Origin: Actinotalea alkalitolerans | Lineage (GTDB): Bacteria; Actinomycetota; Actinomycetes; Actinomycetales; Cellulomonadaceae | DNA length: 42,873 bases | NCBI RefSeq assembly: GCF_023369855.1 | Contig: NZ_JAMBPP010000024.1 | Span: 1-42,873, forward strand | Direction of reading: 5' to 3' | In this document: piece by piece, positions 29,844-40,741 of the stretch | Layout: each line of letters opens with the position of its first letter | How positions within the stretch are numbered: position 1 is the stretch's first letter | Translations under genes and position numbers: made by a program | Notes under the pieces: model-generated | Told to the model about the DNA's origin: nothing | The model's database searches: none | What the model saw: only the letters and a program-made list of their open reading frames with translations

Positions 29844-31266
29844 GGGTCTCCTCCTCGCCGTCGTCGTGCTGGTCGGTCGATGGTGCCGCCTCGACCGTGA
29901 GCGTCGGCGAGCCGGCCCCCGAGCGTGCGGCCGCGTCGGCTGCTGCCCGTGCTCGCAGCCGCCGCGGCGAGGGCGGCAGCTGCTGACCGGGCAGCGGCGG
30001 AACAGGGTACCCGTCGGCGAAGGCGTCGAACGGCTGGTCCTTCGCACGGGGCTCGGCCGGTGGTGCCTTCTTCTCGGGTATCAGGAACGAGGCGCCGATG
30101 CCGACCAGCGCGATCGCCCCGAGCACGATGAGCAGCGTGCGCAGGTCGGTGTCGGTGAACTGGCGGACGCTCTGCACGACCGCGACGAGCACGATCCAGC
30201 CGAGGGCCGCGGGGATGAGGATCTTCCAGCCGATCTTCATGAACTGGTCGTAGCGGAAGCGCAGCAGCGTGCCGCGCACCCACACGAACATGAACATGAA
30301 CATCCACATCTTGGCCAGGAACCACAGGACCGGCCACCAGCCCTCGTTGAACATGCCGTCGTTGATGGCCGAGAGCGGCCACGGAGCCCGCCAGCCACCG
30401 AAGAAGAGGGTCGTCGCGATCGCCGAGACGTTGATCATGTTGATGTACTCGGCCAGGAAGAACCAGGCGAACTTCATCGAGGAGTACTCGGTCATGAATC
30501 CCGAGACCAGCTCGCCCTCGGCCTCGGGGAGGTCGAAGGGCAGCCGGTTGACCTCGCCGACCATCGAGATCAGGTAGATCACGAAGGCCGGGGCGAGCGG
30601 GAGGAACCACCACACCTGGGTCTGGGAGTCCACGATCTGCGAGGTCGACATCGACCCGGCGAGCAGGAAGACGCTGACCAGGGACAGGCCCATCGCGAGC
30701 TCGTAGGAGATGACCTGCGCGGTCGAGCGGACCGAGCCGAGCAGCGGGTAGGTCGAGCCCGAGGACCAGCCACCCAGCACGATGCCGTACACGCCCAGCG
30801 CAGTGACGGCCAGGATGTACAGGACCGCCACCGGGAAGTCGGTGAGCTGGAGCGGGGTGACCACGCCGAAGACCGAGACCTCGGGCCCGAAGGGGATCAC
30901 CGCGAACACCAGCAGCGAGCAGAACACCGAGATCATCGGCGCGACGATGTAGATCAGCTTGTCCGAGGCCTTGACGTTGATGTCCTCCTTGAGCAGGAGC
31001 TTCATCGCGTCGGCCAGGGACTGCAGCAGCCCGAAGGGTCCGTGCACGTTGGGCCCCGGCCGGATCTGCATCCGGGCCACGACCTTGCGCTCGAACCAGA
31101 TCGCGATCAGCACGCTGGTCAGCAGGAAGACGATGATCAGGACGGCCTTGATCAGCCAGACCCACGGGTTGTCCTGGCTGAAGTCGGCCCCTCGCACGGC
31201 GGCGGACGTCGGGAGACCGACGGCACCACCCAGGAGGGTCCCCGCCGTCGACGCTGACAGGATCAT
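29836..31266 (-). CDS. nuoH: NADH-quinone oxidoreductase subunit H
   Basis: The 476-residue membrane subunit binds quinone at the junction with the hydrophilic arm. It has [15 protein letters not shown] in the first cytosolic loop and [19 protein letters not shown], the acidic loop motif of NuoH. About eight helices are visible. The C-terminal 80-90 residues form a hydrophilic Pro/Arg/Ala-rich extension beyond the last helix ([16 protein letters not shown] onward). ATG 31266 overlaps the nuoG stop by one base (TGATG). Confidence 0.95.
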   Translation of the reverse strand: MILSASTAGTLLGGAVGLPTSAAVRGADFSQDNPWVWLIKAVLIIVFLLTSVLIAIWFERKVVARMQIRPGPNVHGPFGLLQSLADAMKLLLKEDINVKASDKLIYIVAPMISVFCSLLVFAVIPFGPEVSVFGVVTPLQLTDFPVAVLYILAVTALGVYGIVLGGWSSGSTYPLLGSVRSTAQVISYELAMGLSLVSVFLLAGSMSTSQIVDSQTQVWWFLPLAPAFVIYLISMVGEVNRLPFDLPEAEGELVSGFMTEYSSMKFAWFFLAEYINMINVSAIATTLFFGGWRAPWPLSAINDGMFNEGWWPVLWFLAKMWMFMFMFVWVRGTLLRFRYDQFMKIGWKILIPAALGWIVLVAVVQSVRQFTDTDLRTLLIVLGAIALVGIGASFLIPEKKAPPAEPRAKDQPFDAFADGYPVPPLPGQQLPPSPRRLRARAAADAAARSGAGSPTLTVEAAPSTDQHDDGEEETRG

Positions 31267-33944
31267 CACAGGGCCTCTCCGTCGTGCTCGGTCTCGGTGA
31301 GGACGGTAGCGGGCTCGAGGGCGGCAGCGGCGGGCCGGATGGCGACCACGGCCCCCTGGTCGGCCCGCAGGGTCGGGCGCACCATCGACCCGGTCGAGTG
31401 GGTCGGGACCCACACCACGCCGTCGGGCATCGCGGTGAGCACCGCGGGGAGCACGATCTGGCCCGACGGGGTGCTCACCAGCAGCGGGGCGCCGTCGGTC
31501 AGACCGATCGAGGACGCCGTCGCCGCGGACACCCGGGCGACCGGGCGTGGTGCGGTCCCGGCCAGGAAGGCCTCGCCGTCCTGACCCCGGCCCGCGTCGA
31601 GCAGCAGGTGCCAGGTGGCCAGCACCGCCTCGCCGTCACCCACCACGTTCGGCCCGGCAGCCACGACGTCGGGGGCCTCGGCCCGCGAGCCGTCCCACGC
31701 CCCGACCTGGTCGATCTCGGCGTGGACCTGCGCGGTGGTCCGCAGGCCGAGGCGCACGTCCATCGCGTCGGCCAGGGCGTCCAGCACCCGATGGTCGGGC
31801 ATCGCGGTCGAGGTCAGGGCCTGGGGGAACGGACGGGGCCGACCCTCCCAGTTGAGGAAGGTCCCCGGGCGCTCGACCGGCGGCGCGACGGGCAGCACGA
31901 CGTCGGCCCGCTCGGTCACCGCCGAGGCACGCACCTCCAGGGAGACCAGGAAGCCGACCGCGTCCAGGGCCGTGAGTGCCGCCGCGGGGTCGGGCAGGTC
32001 CACCGGGTCCACGCCACCCACGAGCAGACCGCCCAGCGAGCCGTCCGCCGCGGCCGCCAGCATCGCCGTGGTGCTCCGGCCCGGGGTCACCGGGAGCTGG
32101 TCGACGTCCCAGGCCGCGCCCACGTCGACCCGTGCCGTGGCGTCGGCCACCGGACGGCCGCCCGGCAGGAGCGAGGGCAGCGTGCCCGCCTCGACCCCGC
32201 CGCGCTCACCGGCGCGACGCGGGATCCAGGCCAGCCTGGCACCCGTGCGCCGGGCCAGCCGCAGCACGGCGGACAGGCCGCCGGGGACCGCCGCGAGACG
32301 CTCACCCACGAGGATGATCGAACCAGCCGCCGCGAGCGCCTCACCGGCACCGGCGAGCGGCGCGTCGGTCGTGGCGCCGATGGCGTCCAGGACCTCGGGC
32401 TCGGTTCCCGGGGCCGCGCTGAGCAGGGTGCCGCCGAGCCGCGAGAGCCCACGGCTCGCGAAGGGGGCGACCGAGAACACCCGGTTCGCGTGCGCACGCA
32501 CGCCCTTGCGCAGGCGCAGGAAGACCACGCCGCCCTCGTCCTCGGGCTCGAAGGCGACCAGCAGCGTGGCCGGGGCCTTCTCCAGGTCCGCGAAGGTCAC
32601 CGACATACGCGACCCGGCGACGTGGTGGGCGAGGAACGCCTCCTCCTCGTCGGAGTGCGGGCGGGCACGGTGGTCCACGTCGTTGGTGGCCAGGACGACC
32701 CGGGCGAACTTCGCGTAGGCGTAGGCGTCCTCGAGCGGCAGCCGGCCGCCCGGGAGCACCCCGACGCCGCCCGCGGCCCGCGCCGCGGCCAGCCCCTCGG
32801 CGGCGACCTCGAAGGCCTCGGCCCAGCTCGCGGGGCGCAGCTCACCCCGGGTGCCGTCCGCGGCACGGTCGCGCACCAGCGGGGTGGTCACCCGGTCGGC
32901 CATGGACTGCCAGGGGAAGGCGAAGCGATCCTTGTCGGTGATCCACTCCTCGTTGACCGCAGCGTCCTCGCCCGAGAGCCGGCGCACCACGACGCCGCGA
33001 CGGTGGTCGACCCGGATGGCCGAGCCCGAGCTGTCGTGCTCGGAGACCGAGGGGGTCGAGATGAGGTCGAACGGCCGCGCACGGAAGCGGTACGCCGCGC
33101 TGGTCAGGGCGCCCACCGGGCAGATCTGCACGGTGTTGCCCGAGTAGTAGGAGGAGAACGGACGACCCGAGGTGTCGATCGTCGCCTCACCCATCGGCCC
33201 CGCGGCGTCCTGCGCCGCGACGCCCACCGCGGCCCGACCGGCCGACCCGTCGGGCATCGCGTACGAGGAGACCTCGGTGGTCTGCGCACCCGCGAAGCCC
33301 AGCACGGCCGGGTCGAAGACACCGATCTGCTGCTTGATCCCTCGCTGCTGCAGGTCGATGAACGGGTCGCCGGCGATCTCGTCGGAGAAGCGCGTGCAGC
33401 GCTGGCAGAGCACGCACCGGTCCCGGTCGAGCAGGATCTCGGTCGAGATCGCGATCGGCTTGGGGAACGTGCGCTTGACGTCGTGGAAGCGGCTCGTGGA
33501 CCGCCCGTTGCTCATCGCCTGGTTCTGCAGAGGGCACTCGCCACCCTTGTCGCAGGTGGGGCAGTCGAGCGGGTGGTTGATGAGCAGCAGCTCCATGACC
33601 CCGTGCTGGGCCTTGTCGGCCACGGCCGACGTGCGCTGGGTGCGCACCACCATGCCGGGCGTCGCCTCGAGCGTGCACGAGGCCTGCGGCTTGGGCATCG
33701 GCCGGACGTTGCCCTCGCGGTCGGGGGTCGCGACCTCGACCAGGCACTGCCGGCACGCGCCGGCGGGCTGCAGCAGCGGGTGGTCGCAGAACCGGGGGAT
33801 CTGGATCCCCAGCTGCTCGGCGGCGCGGATGACCAGGGTGCCCTTGGGCACCGCGATCTCGACGTCGTCGATGGTGAAGGTCACCTCGGGCACCGGGGCG
33901 GTGACCTCACCGCTCGAGGTGCTCTGGGGCGTCGTCGTCGTCAT
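31266..33944 (-). CDS. nuoG: NADH-quinone oxidoreductase subunit G, without N7 cluster ligands
   Basis: The 892-residue subunit carries N1b ligands C53, C64, C67, C90; N5 ligands H124, C128, C131, C137; and N4 ligands C177, C180, C183, C275. The optional N7 site, normally C-x2-C-x3-C plus a distal C, reads S301, D304, S308 and T336 in an otherwise well-kept context ([11 protein letters not shown] and [10 protein letters not shown]), so N7 cannot form. Between C183 and C275 lies an insertion of about 45 Ala/Gly-rich residues (about 212-260). A degenerate molybdopterin-oxidoreductase-like domain fills the C-terminal two thirds. ATG 33944 overlaps the nuoF stop (ATGA). Confidence 0.95.
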   Translation of the reverse strand: MTTTTPQSTSSGEVTAPVPEVTFTIDDVEIAVPKGTLVIRAAEQLGIQIPRFCDHPLLQPAGACRQCLVEVATPDREGNVRPMPKPQASCTLEATPGMVVRTQRTSAVADKAQHGVMELLLINHPLDCPTCDKGGECPLQNQAMSNGRSTSRFHDVKRTFPKPIAISTEILLDRDRCVLCQRCTRFSDEIAGDPFIDLQQRGIKQQIGVFDPAVLGFAGAQTTEVSSYAMPDGSAGRAAVGVAAQDAAGPMGEATIDTSGRPFSSYYSGNTVQICPVGALTSAAYRFRARPFDLISTPSVSEHDSSGSAIRVDHRRGVVVRRLSGEDAAVNEEWITDKDRFAFPWQSMADRVTTPLVRDRAADGTRGELRPASWAEAFEVAAEGLAAARAAGGVGVLPGGRLPLEDAYAYAKFARVVLATNDVDHRARPHSDEEEAFLAHHVAGSRMSVTFADLEKAPATLLVAFEPEDEGGVVFLRLRKGVRAHANRVFSVAPFASRGLSRLGGTLLSAAPGTEPEVLDAIGATTDAPLAGAGEALAAAGSIILVGERLAAVPGGLSAVLRLARRTGARLAWIPRRAGERGGVEAGTLPSLLPGGRPVADATARVDVGAAWDVDQLPVTPGRSTTAMLAAAADGSLGGLLVGGVDPVDLPDPAAALTALDAVGFLVSLEVRASAVTERADVVLPVAPPVERPGTFLNWEGRPRPFPQALTSTAMPDHRVLDALADAMDVRLGLRTTAQVHAEIDQVGAWDGSRAEAPDVVAAGPNVVGDGEAVLATWHLLLDAGRGQDGEAFLAGTAPRPVARVSAATASSIGLTDGAPLLVSTPSGQIVLPAVLTAMPDGVVWVPTHSTGSMVRPTLRADQGAVVAIRPAAAALEPATVLTETEHDGEAL

Positions 33945-35302
33945 GCTCCCACCGTTCCTGCGGGCGCCCCGGACAGCGCGTGCGCACGCGCACGCGGGCT
34001 CCGGGGGGTGTACTCGAACAGGGCCGCGGCGGCCGGGTCGAACGGGCACGCCCCCGCCGTGATGTGGGCCTCGAACTCCTCGCGGAACAGGGCGATCCCC
34101 GAGGTCACGGTCGACGTCGCACCGTCGCCCAGGGCGCAGAAGGCACGGCCCAGGATGTTGTCGCACACGTCCAGGAGGGTGTCGAGGTCCTCCATGGTGC
34201 CCTTGCCGTGCTCGATCCGGGCGAGCACCTGCTTGAGCCAGTACGTGCCCTCGCGGCACGGGGTGCACTTGCCGCAGGACTCGTGCGCGTAGAACTCGGC
34301 CCACCGGGTGATGGCGCGCACCACGCAGGTGGTCTCGTCGAAGATCTGCAGGGCGCGCGTGCCGAGCATCGAGCCGGCCGCCCCGACGGACTCGTAGTCG
34401 AGCGGGACGTCGAGGTGGTCGGCGGTGAAGAGCGGCGTCGAGGAGCCTCCGGGGGTCCAGAACTTCAGCTCGTGACCCTCGCGCACACCCCCCGCCATCT
34501 CGAGCAGCTCACGCAGGGTGATGCCCAGGGGCGCCTCGTACTGCCCCGGCCGCTGCACGTGACCCGACAGCGAGAACAGACCGAAGCCCGCCGACTTCTC
34601 GGTGCCCATCGAGCGGAACCAGTCGACGCCGCCCGCGATGATCGAGGGCACCGAGGCGATGGACTCGACGTTGTTCACGACCGTGGGGCGGGCGTACAGC
34701 CCTGCCACCGCCGGGAACGGGGGCTTGAGCCGCGGCTGGCCGCGCAGGCCCTCGAGGGAGTCGAGCAGCGCCGTCTCCTCACCGCAGATGTAGGCGCCCG
34801 CCCCGGCGTGGACCGTGATGTCCAGGTCGAAGCCCGAGCCCAGGATGTTCTTGCCCAGGTAGCCCTGGTCGTAGGCCTCCTCGACCGCGCGCAGCAGACG
34901 GCGGTAGACGTGCAGGATCTCTCCGCGCACGTAGATGAACGCGTGCGTGCACCCGATCGCGAACGAGGTGATCGCCATGCCCTCGACCAGCACCTGCGGG
35001 TTCGCCATCATCAGCGGCGTGTCCTTGCAGGTGCCCGGCTCGGACTCGTCGGCGTTGACCACCAGGTAGCGCGGCCCGCCGTCGGGTGCCGGCAGGAAGC
35101 TCCACTTCAGCCCCGTGGGGAAGCCCGCACCACCGCGACCGCGCAGGCCCGAGTCCTTGACCGCGGAGACGATGTCGGCCGGGTCCATGGTCAGGGCCTT
35201 GCGCAGCCCGGCGTACCCGCCGTTGGCCTCGTAGGTGGCCAGGGTCCAGGACCGCTCGAGGTCCCAGTACGCACTGATCACCGGGCTCAGGGTGGTGGCC
35301 AT
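33941..35302 (-). CDS. nuoF: NADH-quinone oxidoreductase subunit F (NADH/FMN site, cluster N3)
   Basis: The 453-residue subunit binds NADH through [16 protein letters not shown] (52-67), FMN through [21 protein letters not shown] (165-185), and cluster N3 through C343, C346, C349 and C389 ([12 protein letters not shown]). It takes the hydride from NADH at the tip of the hydrophilic arm. ATG 35302 overlaps the nuoE stop by one base (TGATG). The C-terminal 20 residues (Arg/Ala-rich) go beyond the usual end. Confidence 0.97.
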   Translation of the reverse strand: MATTLSPVISAYWDLERSWTLATYEANGGYAGLRKALTMDPADIVSAVKDSGLRGRGGAGFPTGLKWSFLPAPDGGPRYLVVNADESEPGTCKDTPLMMANPQVLVEGMAITSFAIGCTHAFIYVRGEILHVYRRLLRAVEEAYDQGYLGKNILGSGFDLDITVHAGAGAYICGEETALLDSLEGLRGQPRLKPPFPAVAGLYARPTVVNNVESIASVPSIIAGGVDWFRSMGTEKSAGFGLFSLSGHVQRPGQYEAPLGITLRELLEMAGGVREGHELKFWTPGGSSTPLFTADHLDVPLDYESVGAAGSMLGTRALQIFDETTCVVRAITRWAEFYAHESCGKCTPCREGTYWLKQVLARIEHGKGTMEDLDTLLDVCDNILGRAFCALGDGATSTVTSGIALFREEFEAHITAGACPFDPAAAALFEYTPRSPRARAHALSGAPAGTVGA

Positions 35303-36135
35303 CACGCCTCCTTGCTCGGGTCGCGGCCGGTCTCGGTGTCCGCCGTGCCGCCCGAGGGCGGTGCGGCCGGGGTGTCGACGCTCGACTGCTCGCCGCCCGC
35401 GACCGGGGCGACCGGGTCGTCCTGGCCGGAGGGTGACGGTCCGCCGTCGGCAGCCCCCGCGTCGCTCTGCGAAGGGGCGGTCCAGCCGTGCTCGCGCGCC
35501 AGGACCGTCCCGGCCAGGCTCGGTCCGCCGGCACCGACGCCCTCGTCGGCGCGGCCGTCGGGGAAGCCGGCCAGCACGCGGGACATGGCCTTGAACGAGC
35601 ACACCGAGGTGGCCCCACGGGTGGGGGCGACCTGCTCGCCGGCGCGCAGCCGGTCCACGACCTGCTTGGCCTTCTCGGGCGTCTGGTTGTCGAAGAACTC
35701 CCAGTTGACCATCATCACCGGGGCGTAGTCGCAGGCCGCGTTGCACTCGACCCGCTCGAGGGTGACCTTGCCGTCGGTGGTCGTCTCGTCGTGGCCCACA
35801 CCGAGGTGGTCGGCGAGCTCGTCGAAGATCTCGTCCCCGCCCATCACCGCGCACAGCGTGTTGGTGCAGACCCCCACCGTGTACTCGCCGTTGGGGTGGC
35901 GCTTGTACTGGCTGTAGAACGTCGCCACGGCGGAGACCTCGGCCGTGGTCAGCCCCAGGGTGCGGGCGCAGAACCCGATCCCGTCGGGGCTGACGTAGCC
36001 GTCCTCGGACTGCACCAGGTGCAGCAGCGGCAGCAGCGCCGAGCGCGGCTCGGGGTAGCGGGAGATCGCCTGCGCCGCGTCCGCGGCCAGGCGCTCGAGC
36101 TTGGTGCCCTCGTAGGGCTCGTACCCGGTGGCCAT
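35302..36135 (-). CDS. nuoE: NADH-quinone oxidoreductase subunit E ([2Fe-2S] N1a)
   Basis: The product is 277 residues: a thioredoxin-like core with N1a ligands C90, C95, C131 and C135, followed by an unusual C-terminal extension of about 80 residues rich in Pro, Ala, Ser, Gly and Asp (from about residue 200). The extension is probably disordered. N1a sits beside the FMN in NuoF and tunes its redox behaviour. ATG 36135 overlaps the nuoD stop by one base (TGATG). Confidence 0.95.
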   Translation of the reverse strand: MATGYEPYEGTKLERLAADAAQAISRYPEPRSALLPLLHLVQSEDGYVSPDGIGFCARTLGLTTAEVSAVATFYSQYKRHPNGEYTVGVCTNTLCAVMGGDEIFDELADHLGVGHDETTTDGKVTLERVECNAACDYAPVMMVNWEFFDNQTPEKAKQVVDRLRAGEQVAPTRGATSVCSFKAMSRVLAGFPDGRADEGVGAGGPSLAGTVLAREHGWTAPSQSDAGAADGGPSPSGQDDPVAPVAGGEQSSVDTPAAPPSGGTADTETGRDPSKEA

Positions 36136-37487
36136 CAGCGGTCCACCCCTCCCAGCACAGGGTCGATGCTGGCGACGGCCACGACGACGTCGGCCACCTG
36201 GCCGCCCTCGCACATCAGCGCCGTGGCCTGCAGGTTGTTGAACGACGGGTCGCGGAAGTGCGCCCGGTAGGGCTTGGTGCCGCCGTCGGAGACGAGGTGG
36301 ACGCCCAGCTCGCCCCGCGGGTGCTCGACCGCCTGGAACACCTGGCCGGCCGGGACCCGGAAGCCCTCGGTGACCAGCTTGAAGTGGTGGATGAGCGACT
36401 CCATCGACGTCCCCATGATCTGGCGGATGTGGTCCAGGGAGTTGCCCATGCCGTCCGAGCCGATCGCGAGCTGTGCGGGCCAGGCCACCTTCTTGTCGGC
36501 GACCATGACCGGCCCCGGCCCCATGGCCTGCAGCCGGTCGGCGCACTGCTCGACGATCCGCAACGACTGGTAGCACTCCTCGAGGCGCAGGACCACCCGC
36601 GAGAACGAGTCGGCGTCGGTCGAGGTCGGCACGTCGAAGTCGTAGGTCTCGTACCCGCAGTACGGGTCGGACTTGCGCACGTCGTAGGGCAGGCCCGCCG
36701 AGCGGAGCACCGGACCGGTGATCCCCAGGGCCATGCAGCCCGCGAGGCTGAGGTGGCCGACGTCGACCAGCCGGCCCTTGAAGATCGGGTTGGCCAGCAT
36801 GAGGTCGCCCAGCATGCCCATGTAGTCCCGGATCGTGCCCAGCGACTCACGGATGGTGTCCAGCGCACCCGGGGGGATGTCCTGGATCACGCCGCCGGGT
36901 CGCACGAAGGCGTGGTTCATCCGCAGCCCGGTGACCAGCTCGAAGATCTTGAGGATCTCCTCGCGGGCGTTGAACCCGTGCATCATGATCGTCGTCGCGC
37001 CGAGCTCGTTGCCCCCGGTGGCCAGCGCGACCATGTGCGAGGCGACCCGGTTGAGCTCCATCATCAGCACCCGGATGACCGTGGCCCGCTCGGGGACGTC
37101 CTGGGTGATGCCGAGCAGCTTCTCGACCGCGAGCGAGTACGCGGTCTCCTGGAACAGCGGCGCGAGGTAGTCCATGCGCGTGCAGAAGGTCGGACCCTGC
37201 GACCAGGTCCGGTACTCCATGTTCTTCTCGATGCCGGTGTGCAGGTACCCGATGCCGCAGCGGGCCTCGGTCACCGTCTCCCCGTCGATCTCGAGCATGA
37301 GCCGCAGCACCCCGTGCGTGGACGGGTGCTGGGGACCCATGTTGACGACGATCCGCTCCTCGCCCAGGCGCAGGGCCTCCTCGGCGATCTCGGACCAGTC
37401 GCCGCCCGAGGCCTCGAACGAGGGCACGCCCTGCGTGGACTCGTCGACGATGTGCTGCGTGGCGTGGGGACCCTGGGTGCTGGCCAT
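36135..37487 (-). CDS. nuoD: NADH-quinone oxidoreductase subunit D
   Basis: The 450-residue, 49-kDa-type subunit has the quinone-site loop [12 protein letters not shown] and [15 protein letters not shown], which with NuoB forms the head of the quinone cavity next to cluster N2. The fold is related to the large subunit of NiFe hydrogenase without metal ligands. The N-terminus is extended by about 40 residues. ATG 37487 overlaps the nuoC stop by one base (TGATG). Confidence 0.97.
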   Translation of the reverse strand: MASTQGPHATQHIVDESTQGVPSFEASGGDWSEIAEEALRLGEERIVVNMGPQHPSTHGVLRLMLEIDGETVTEARCGIGYLHTGIEKNMEYRTWSQGPTFCTRMDYLAPLFQETAYSLAVEKLLGITQDVPERATVIRVLMMELNRVASHMVALATGGNELGATTIMMHGFNAREEILKIFELVTGLRMNHAFVRPGGVIQDIPPGALDTIRESLGTIRDYMGMLGDLMLANPIFKGRLVDVGHLSLAGCMALGITGPVLRSAGLPYDVRKSDPYCGYETYDFDVPTSTDADSFSRVVLRLEECYQSLRIVEQCADRLQAMGPGPVMVADKKVAWPAQLAIGSDGMGNSLDHIRQIMGTSMESLIHHFKLVTEGFRVPAGQVFQAVEHPRGELGVHLVSDGGTKPYRAHFRDPSFNNLQATALMCEGGQVADVVVAVASIDPVLGGVDR

Positions 37488-38323
37488 CAGCTGTACGACC
37501 TCCGCTCGTCGGGCGGAGGGATGCTCGCGCCCTTGTACTCCACCGGGATCCCGCCGAGCGGGTAGTCCTTGCGCTGCGGGTGACCCGGCCAGTCGTCCGG
37601 CATCTGGATCCGGGCCAGGGCCGGGTGACCGTCGAAGACGATGCCGAAGAAGTCCCACGTCTCGCGCTCGTGCCAGTCGTGCCCCGGGTAGACCGAGACG
37701 CTCGAGGGGATGTGCGGGTCGGCGTCGGGCACGGCGACCTCGAGCCGGATGCGCCGGCTGTGGGTCACCGAGCACAGGTGGTAGACGGCGTGCAGCTCAC
37801 GGTCGACGTCACCCGGGTAGTGCACCCCGGAGACACCCAGACCGAGCTCGAAGCGCAGGTCCTGGTCGTCACGCAGCGCCTGGCACACGGGCACCAGGTG
37901 CTCGCGCCTCACGTACAGGGTGAGCTCGCCGCGGTCCACGACCACGCGTTCGATCGCGTCGTCGAAGGCTGTGCCCCCCTCGCCCAGCACCTCGGCCAGG
38001 ATGTCGACGACCTCGTCGAACCACCCGCCGTAGGGGCGTTCGCTCGCGCTCGGCATCGCGACGGTGCGCACCAGGCCGCCGAAGCCGCTGGTGTCGCCGT
38101 CTCCCGGCACGCCGAACATGCCGGTGCGGACGTCGATGACCTCCAGGGGTGGGCGGTCCCCCGCGTCGGGGGTCGCCGGGATGTTCTGCGACCCGGCCTC
38201 GAGCGCGGCCTCGGTGCCCTTCTGCGGGGTGTCCGCGGCGTCGGTGCCGACCGGCCCTGCGCCCACCTTGGCCGCGGCCGCAGCGTCCTTGGCCTCGGCC
38301 GGTGCGTCCTTCGCGTCGCTCAC
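37487..38323 (-). CDS. nuoC: NADH-quinone oxidoreductase subunit C
   Basis: The 278-residue subunit has the family signature [19 protein letters not shown] and the end motif [22 protein letters not shown]. The first about 60 residues are an Ala/Lys/Asp-rich extension ([16 protein letters not shown]) absent from shorter NuoC proteins. It scaffolds NuoD and NuoI in the hydrophilic arm and binds no cofactor. GTG 38323 overlaps the nuoB stop (GTGA). Confidence 0.96.
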   Translation of the reverse strand: MSDAKDAPAEAKDAAAAAKVGAGPVGTDAADTPQKGTEAALEAGSQNIPATPDAGDRPPLEVIDVRTGMFGVPGDGDTSGFGGLVRTVAMPSASERPYGGWFDEVVDILAEVLGEGGTAFDDAIERVVVDRGELTLYVRREHLVPVCQALRDDQDLRFELGLGVSGVHYPGDVDRELHAVYHLCSVTHSRRIRLEVAVPDADPHIPSSVSVYPGHDWHERETWDFFGIVFDGHPALARIQMPDDWPGHPQRKDYPLGGIPVEYKGASIPPPDERRSYS

Positions 38324-38871
38324 CGCAGCAGACCCTTCATGTCGGAGGTCGGGGTCGCCGCGAGCGCGGCCGCCTCGGCAGCCGCGGCCGCCTCACGACG
38401 GTTCACACCCAGGGGCTCGGCCTGGATCTGGTCGTGCAGCGTGAGGATCGCGTTGAGGAGCATCTCCGGACGCGGCGGACAGCCGGGCAGGTAGATGTCC
38501 ACCGGGAGGATGTGGTCGACGCCCTGGACGATCGCGTAGTTGTTGAACATGCCGCCCGAGGAGGCGCACACGCCCATCGCGATGACCCACTTGGGCTCGG
38601 GCATCTGGTCGTAGACCTGACGCACGACGGGCGCCATCTTCTGGCTCACCCGTCCCGCGACGATCATCAGGTCAGCCTGACGCGGCGAGGCGCGGAAGAC
38701 CTCCATGCCGAAGCGGGAGATGTCGTACCGGGAGGTCCCGGCCGCCATCATCTCGATCGCGCAGCAGGCCAGCCCGAAGGTCACCGGCCACAGCGACGCC
38801 TTGCGGAAGTACCCTGCGAGGTCCTCGACCGTGCCCAGCAGGAAGCCGGACGGTGCATCTTCGATCCCCAT
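38320..38871 (-). CDS. nuoB: NADH-quinone oxidoreductase subunit B (cluster N2)
   Basis: The 183-residue subunit carries all four N2 ligands, C36, C37, C102 and C131, with the family spacing (tandem Cys, +65, +29). N2 hands electrons to quinone. ATG 38871 has a strong ribosome site GGAGG with a six-base spacer, so nuoB has its own translation entry. A 28-nt gap separates it from nuoA. The C-terminal 25 residues are an Ala/Glu-rich tail. Confidence 0.97.
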   Translation of the reverse strand: MGIEDAPSGFLLGTVEDLAGYFRKASLWPVTFGLACCAIEMMAAGTSRYDISRFGMEVFRASPRQADLMIVAGRVSQKMAPVVRQVYDQMPEPKWVIAMGVCASSGGMFNNYAIVQGVDHILPVDIYLPGCPPRPEMLLNAILTLHDQIQAEPLGVNRREAAAAAEAAALAATPTSDMKGLLR

Positions 38872-38899
38872 TACGCTCCTCCTTCCTCTCCTCGACCTG

Positions 38900-39262
38900 T
38901 CAGTCCCACTCGAAGCCTCCGCGACGCCACTCGTAGACGAACGGCACGGTGATCAGCACGAGGAAGGTCATCATCGCCACGACGCCGAACAGCGCGAGCT
39001 CGGAGAACGCGACCGCCCACGGCAGCATGAACACCACCTCGATGTCGAAGATGATGAAGGTCATCGCGACCAGGTAGTACTTGATCGGGAAGCGCCCGCC
39101 ACCCACCGCGTGGGGCGTGGGGTCGATCCCGCACTCGTAGGCCTCGAGCTTGGCCCGGTTGTACCGCCGCGGACCGATGACGTAGCTCGCACCGACCCCG
39201 CCCAGGGCGAGCACGGCCGCCACCCCCATGAGGATGAGGATCGGCAGGTAGGGGTTGCTCAT
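38900..39262 (-). CDS. nuoA: NADH-quinone oxidoreductase subunit A
   Basis: The 120-residue protein has three membrane helices, with [12 protein letters not shown] in the loop near the quinone cavity and [12 protein letters not shown], which carries conserved acidic residues of the membrane arm. ATG 39262 has GGAGG five bases upstream. It is the first gene of the complex I operon, 106 nt after the reductase gene. That gap contains two alternative hairpins. Confidence 0.96.
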   Translation of the reverse strand: MSNPYLPILILMGVAAVLALGGVGASYVIGPRRYNRAKLEAYECGIDPTPHAVGGGRFPIKYYLVAMTFIIFDIEVVFMLPWAVAFSELALFGVVAMMTFLVLITVPFVYEWRRGGFEWD

Positions 39263-39298
39263 CGGGACCTCCGGGGCAGGCACGGTCGGGGCTGCAGG

Positions 39299-39333
39299 TC
39301 ACCGGCGCAGGCGCTGCGCCGGCTCGCCGGTGA
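39299..39333 (-). repeat. Two overlapping, mutually exclusive inverted repeats upstream of nuoA
   Basis: Pair A is TCACCGGCG (39299-39307) with CGCCGGTGA (39325-39333), perfect 9-base arms around 17 bases. Pair B is CCGGCGCAG (39302-39310) with CTGCGCCGG (39314-39322), perfect 9-base arms around 3 bases. The arms overlap at 39302-39307, so only one can form at a time. No T-tract follows. They lie about 40 nt upstream of the nuoA start, and no clear promoter was seen in this gap. Confidence 0.5.
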
Positions 39334-39368
39334 GGACCTCCGCGCAGTCACCGCCGAGTGTGTACGGG

Positions 39369-40679
39369 TCATGCGGCAGGCGCAATCCGGGTCAGGGCGG
39401 AGATGAACCTGTCGGACAGGTCGCCCCCGCGCGGCTCGTAGACGTCGGCGAGCAGCTTGAGCGTGAGCCGCATCAGCGCGGGGCGCGGGAGCCCGTGGCG
39501 CGTGCAGACCCGCATCACCTCGGGGTGCTCGATGAGCTTCACGAAGACCCGGCCCAGGGAGTAGTAGCCCCCGAGCTCGTCGGCCATGATCCGGGGGTAG
39601 GTCTGCAGGGTGCGCTCGCGCGCGGCGTCCGTCGTCCGGGCCTTGGCCTGGGCCACCACCTCGGCTGCCCGACGGGCGGCCTGCATCGCGTAGGCGATCC
39701 CCTCGCCGTTGAACGGGCTGACCATCCCACCCGCGTCGCCGACCAGCATCAGTCCCCGGGTGTAGTGCGGCTTGCGGTTGAAGCCCATCGGCAGCGCGGC
39801 GCTGCGCACCGGACCCACCTGGTTCTCGGGTGTGAACTCCCACTCGGCCGGGGTGTTGGCCACCCAGCGCTGCAGCAGGTCCTTGTAGTCGATCTTCGTG
39901 GTGGCCGCGCGCGAGCTGACGCTGCCCAGCCCGACGTTCGCGGTGCCGTCGCCGAGCCCGAAGATCCAGCCGTACCCGGGCATCAGGTTGGACCGGCCGG
40001 GCTCGCCGTCCCAGAGCTCGAGCCAGCTCTCCATCCAGTCGTCCTCGTGCCGCGGGGTCTTGAAGTACGTCCGCACCGCGACGCCCATGGGCCGGTTGGC
40101 GTTCTTCTCGATGCCCAGGGCCAGGGCCAGCCGCGCCGAGACGCCGTCGGCCGCGATGACCACGGGGGCACGGAAGGTGACCTCGTCCCCCGACTTGCGG
40201 CCCGCTGCGTCGACGGGTCGTGCGGTCACGCCCACGACCCGCCCGGTGCGCTCGTCGATCACCGGGGCGGTCACGTTCATCTGCTCGAGGATGCGCGCGC
40301 CGGCACCGGTCGCGTGCACCGCGAGGGTGTTGTCGAAGTCCTTGCGGGTGCGGCTCACGCCGTAGCTCGGGAAGGCGTCGAGCTCGGGCCAGGGGAGCTC
40401 GATCCGGTGGCCGCCGCCGTAGACCCGCAGACCCTTGTTGCGGATCCACCCGTCCTCGGGGGCCATCGGGACACCCATCGCGATGAGCTCGCGGACCGAC
40501 CGCGGGGTGAAGCCGTCGCCGCAGACCTTCTCGCGCGGGAAGGCCGTCTTCTCCAGGACCAGGACGTCGAGCCCGGCGACCGCAAGGTAGTACGCCGCGG
40601 TGGACCCGGCGGGACCTGCGCCGACGACGATGACATCGGCATCGTCATGCTGACCTGCAGTCCCCACGCCTTGCCTCAT
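39369..40679 (-). CDS. Geranylgeranyl-reductase-family flavoprotein (MenJ-like menaquinone side-chain reductase)
   Basis: The 436-residue enzyme has FAD-binding VIVVGAGPAGSTAAYYLA near the N-terminus, KVCGDGFTPRSV typical of this reductase family, and GDAGGMVSPFNGEGIAYAM near residue 300. Family members saturate isoprenoid double bonds; in Mycobacterium MenJ reduces one isoprene of menaquinone. Lying between ubiE and nuoA supports that role. Archaeal-type lipid reduction is the alternative and is unlikely here. ATG 40679 (GTG 40682 is adjacent) has no Shine-Dalgarno site. A promoter-like pair lies 34 nt upstream. Confidence 0.85.
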   Translation of the reverse strand: MRQGVGTAGQHDDADVIVVGAGPAGSTAAYYLAVAGLDVLVLEKTAFPREKVCGDGFTPRSVRELIAMGVPMAPEDGWIRNKGLRVYGGGHRIELPWPELDAFPSYGVSRTRKDFDNTLAVHATGAGARILEQMNVTAPVIDERTGRVVGVTARPVDAAGRKSGDEVTFRAPVVIAADGVSARLALALGIEKNANRPMGVAVRTYFKTPRHEDDWMESWLELWDGEPGRSNLMPGYGWIFGLGDGTANVGLGSVSSRAATTKIDYKDLLQRWVANTPAEWEFTPENQVGPVRSAALPMGFNRKPHYTRGLMLVGDAGGMVSPFNGEGIAYAMQAARRAAEVVAQAKARTTDAARERTLQTYPRIMADELGGYYSLGRVFVKLIEHPEVMRVCTRHGLPRPALMRLTLKLLADVYEPRGGDLSDRFISALTRIAPAA

Positions 40680-40712
40680 CACTTGTGAAGGGATTCACGA
40701 TCGAACCGGCTC

Positions 40713-40741
40713 AGTCTAACGTCGCCCCGTACGGGTGTCTG
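40713..40741 (-). promoter_or_regulatory. Promoter-like -35/-10 pair upstream of the MenJ-like gene
   Basis: On the minus strand CAGACA (40736-40741) and TAGACT (40713-40718) are separated by exactly 17 bases; each matches the sigma-70 consensus at four of six positions. The start site would fall near 40706, giving a leader of under 30 nt. Read by eye. Confidence 0.45.
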
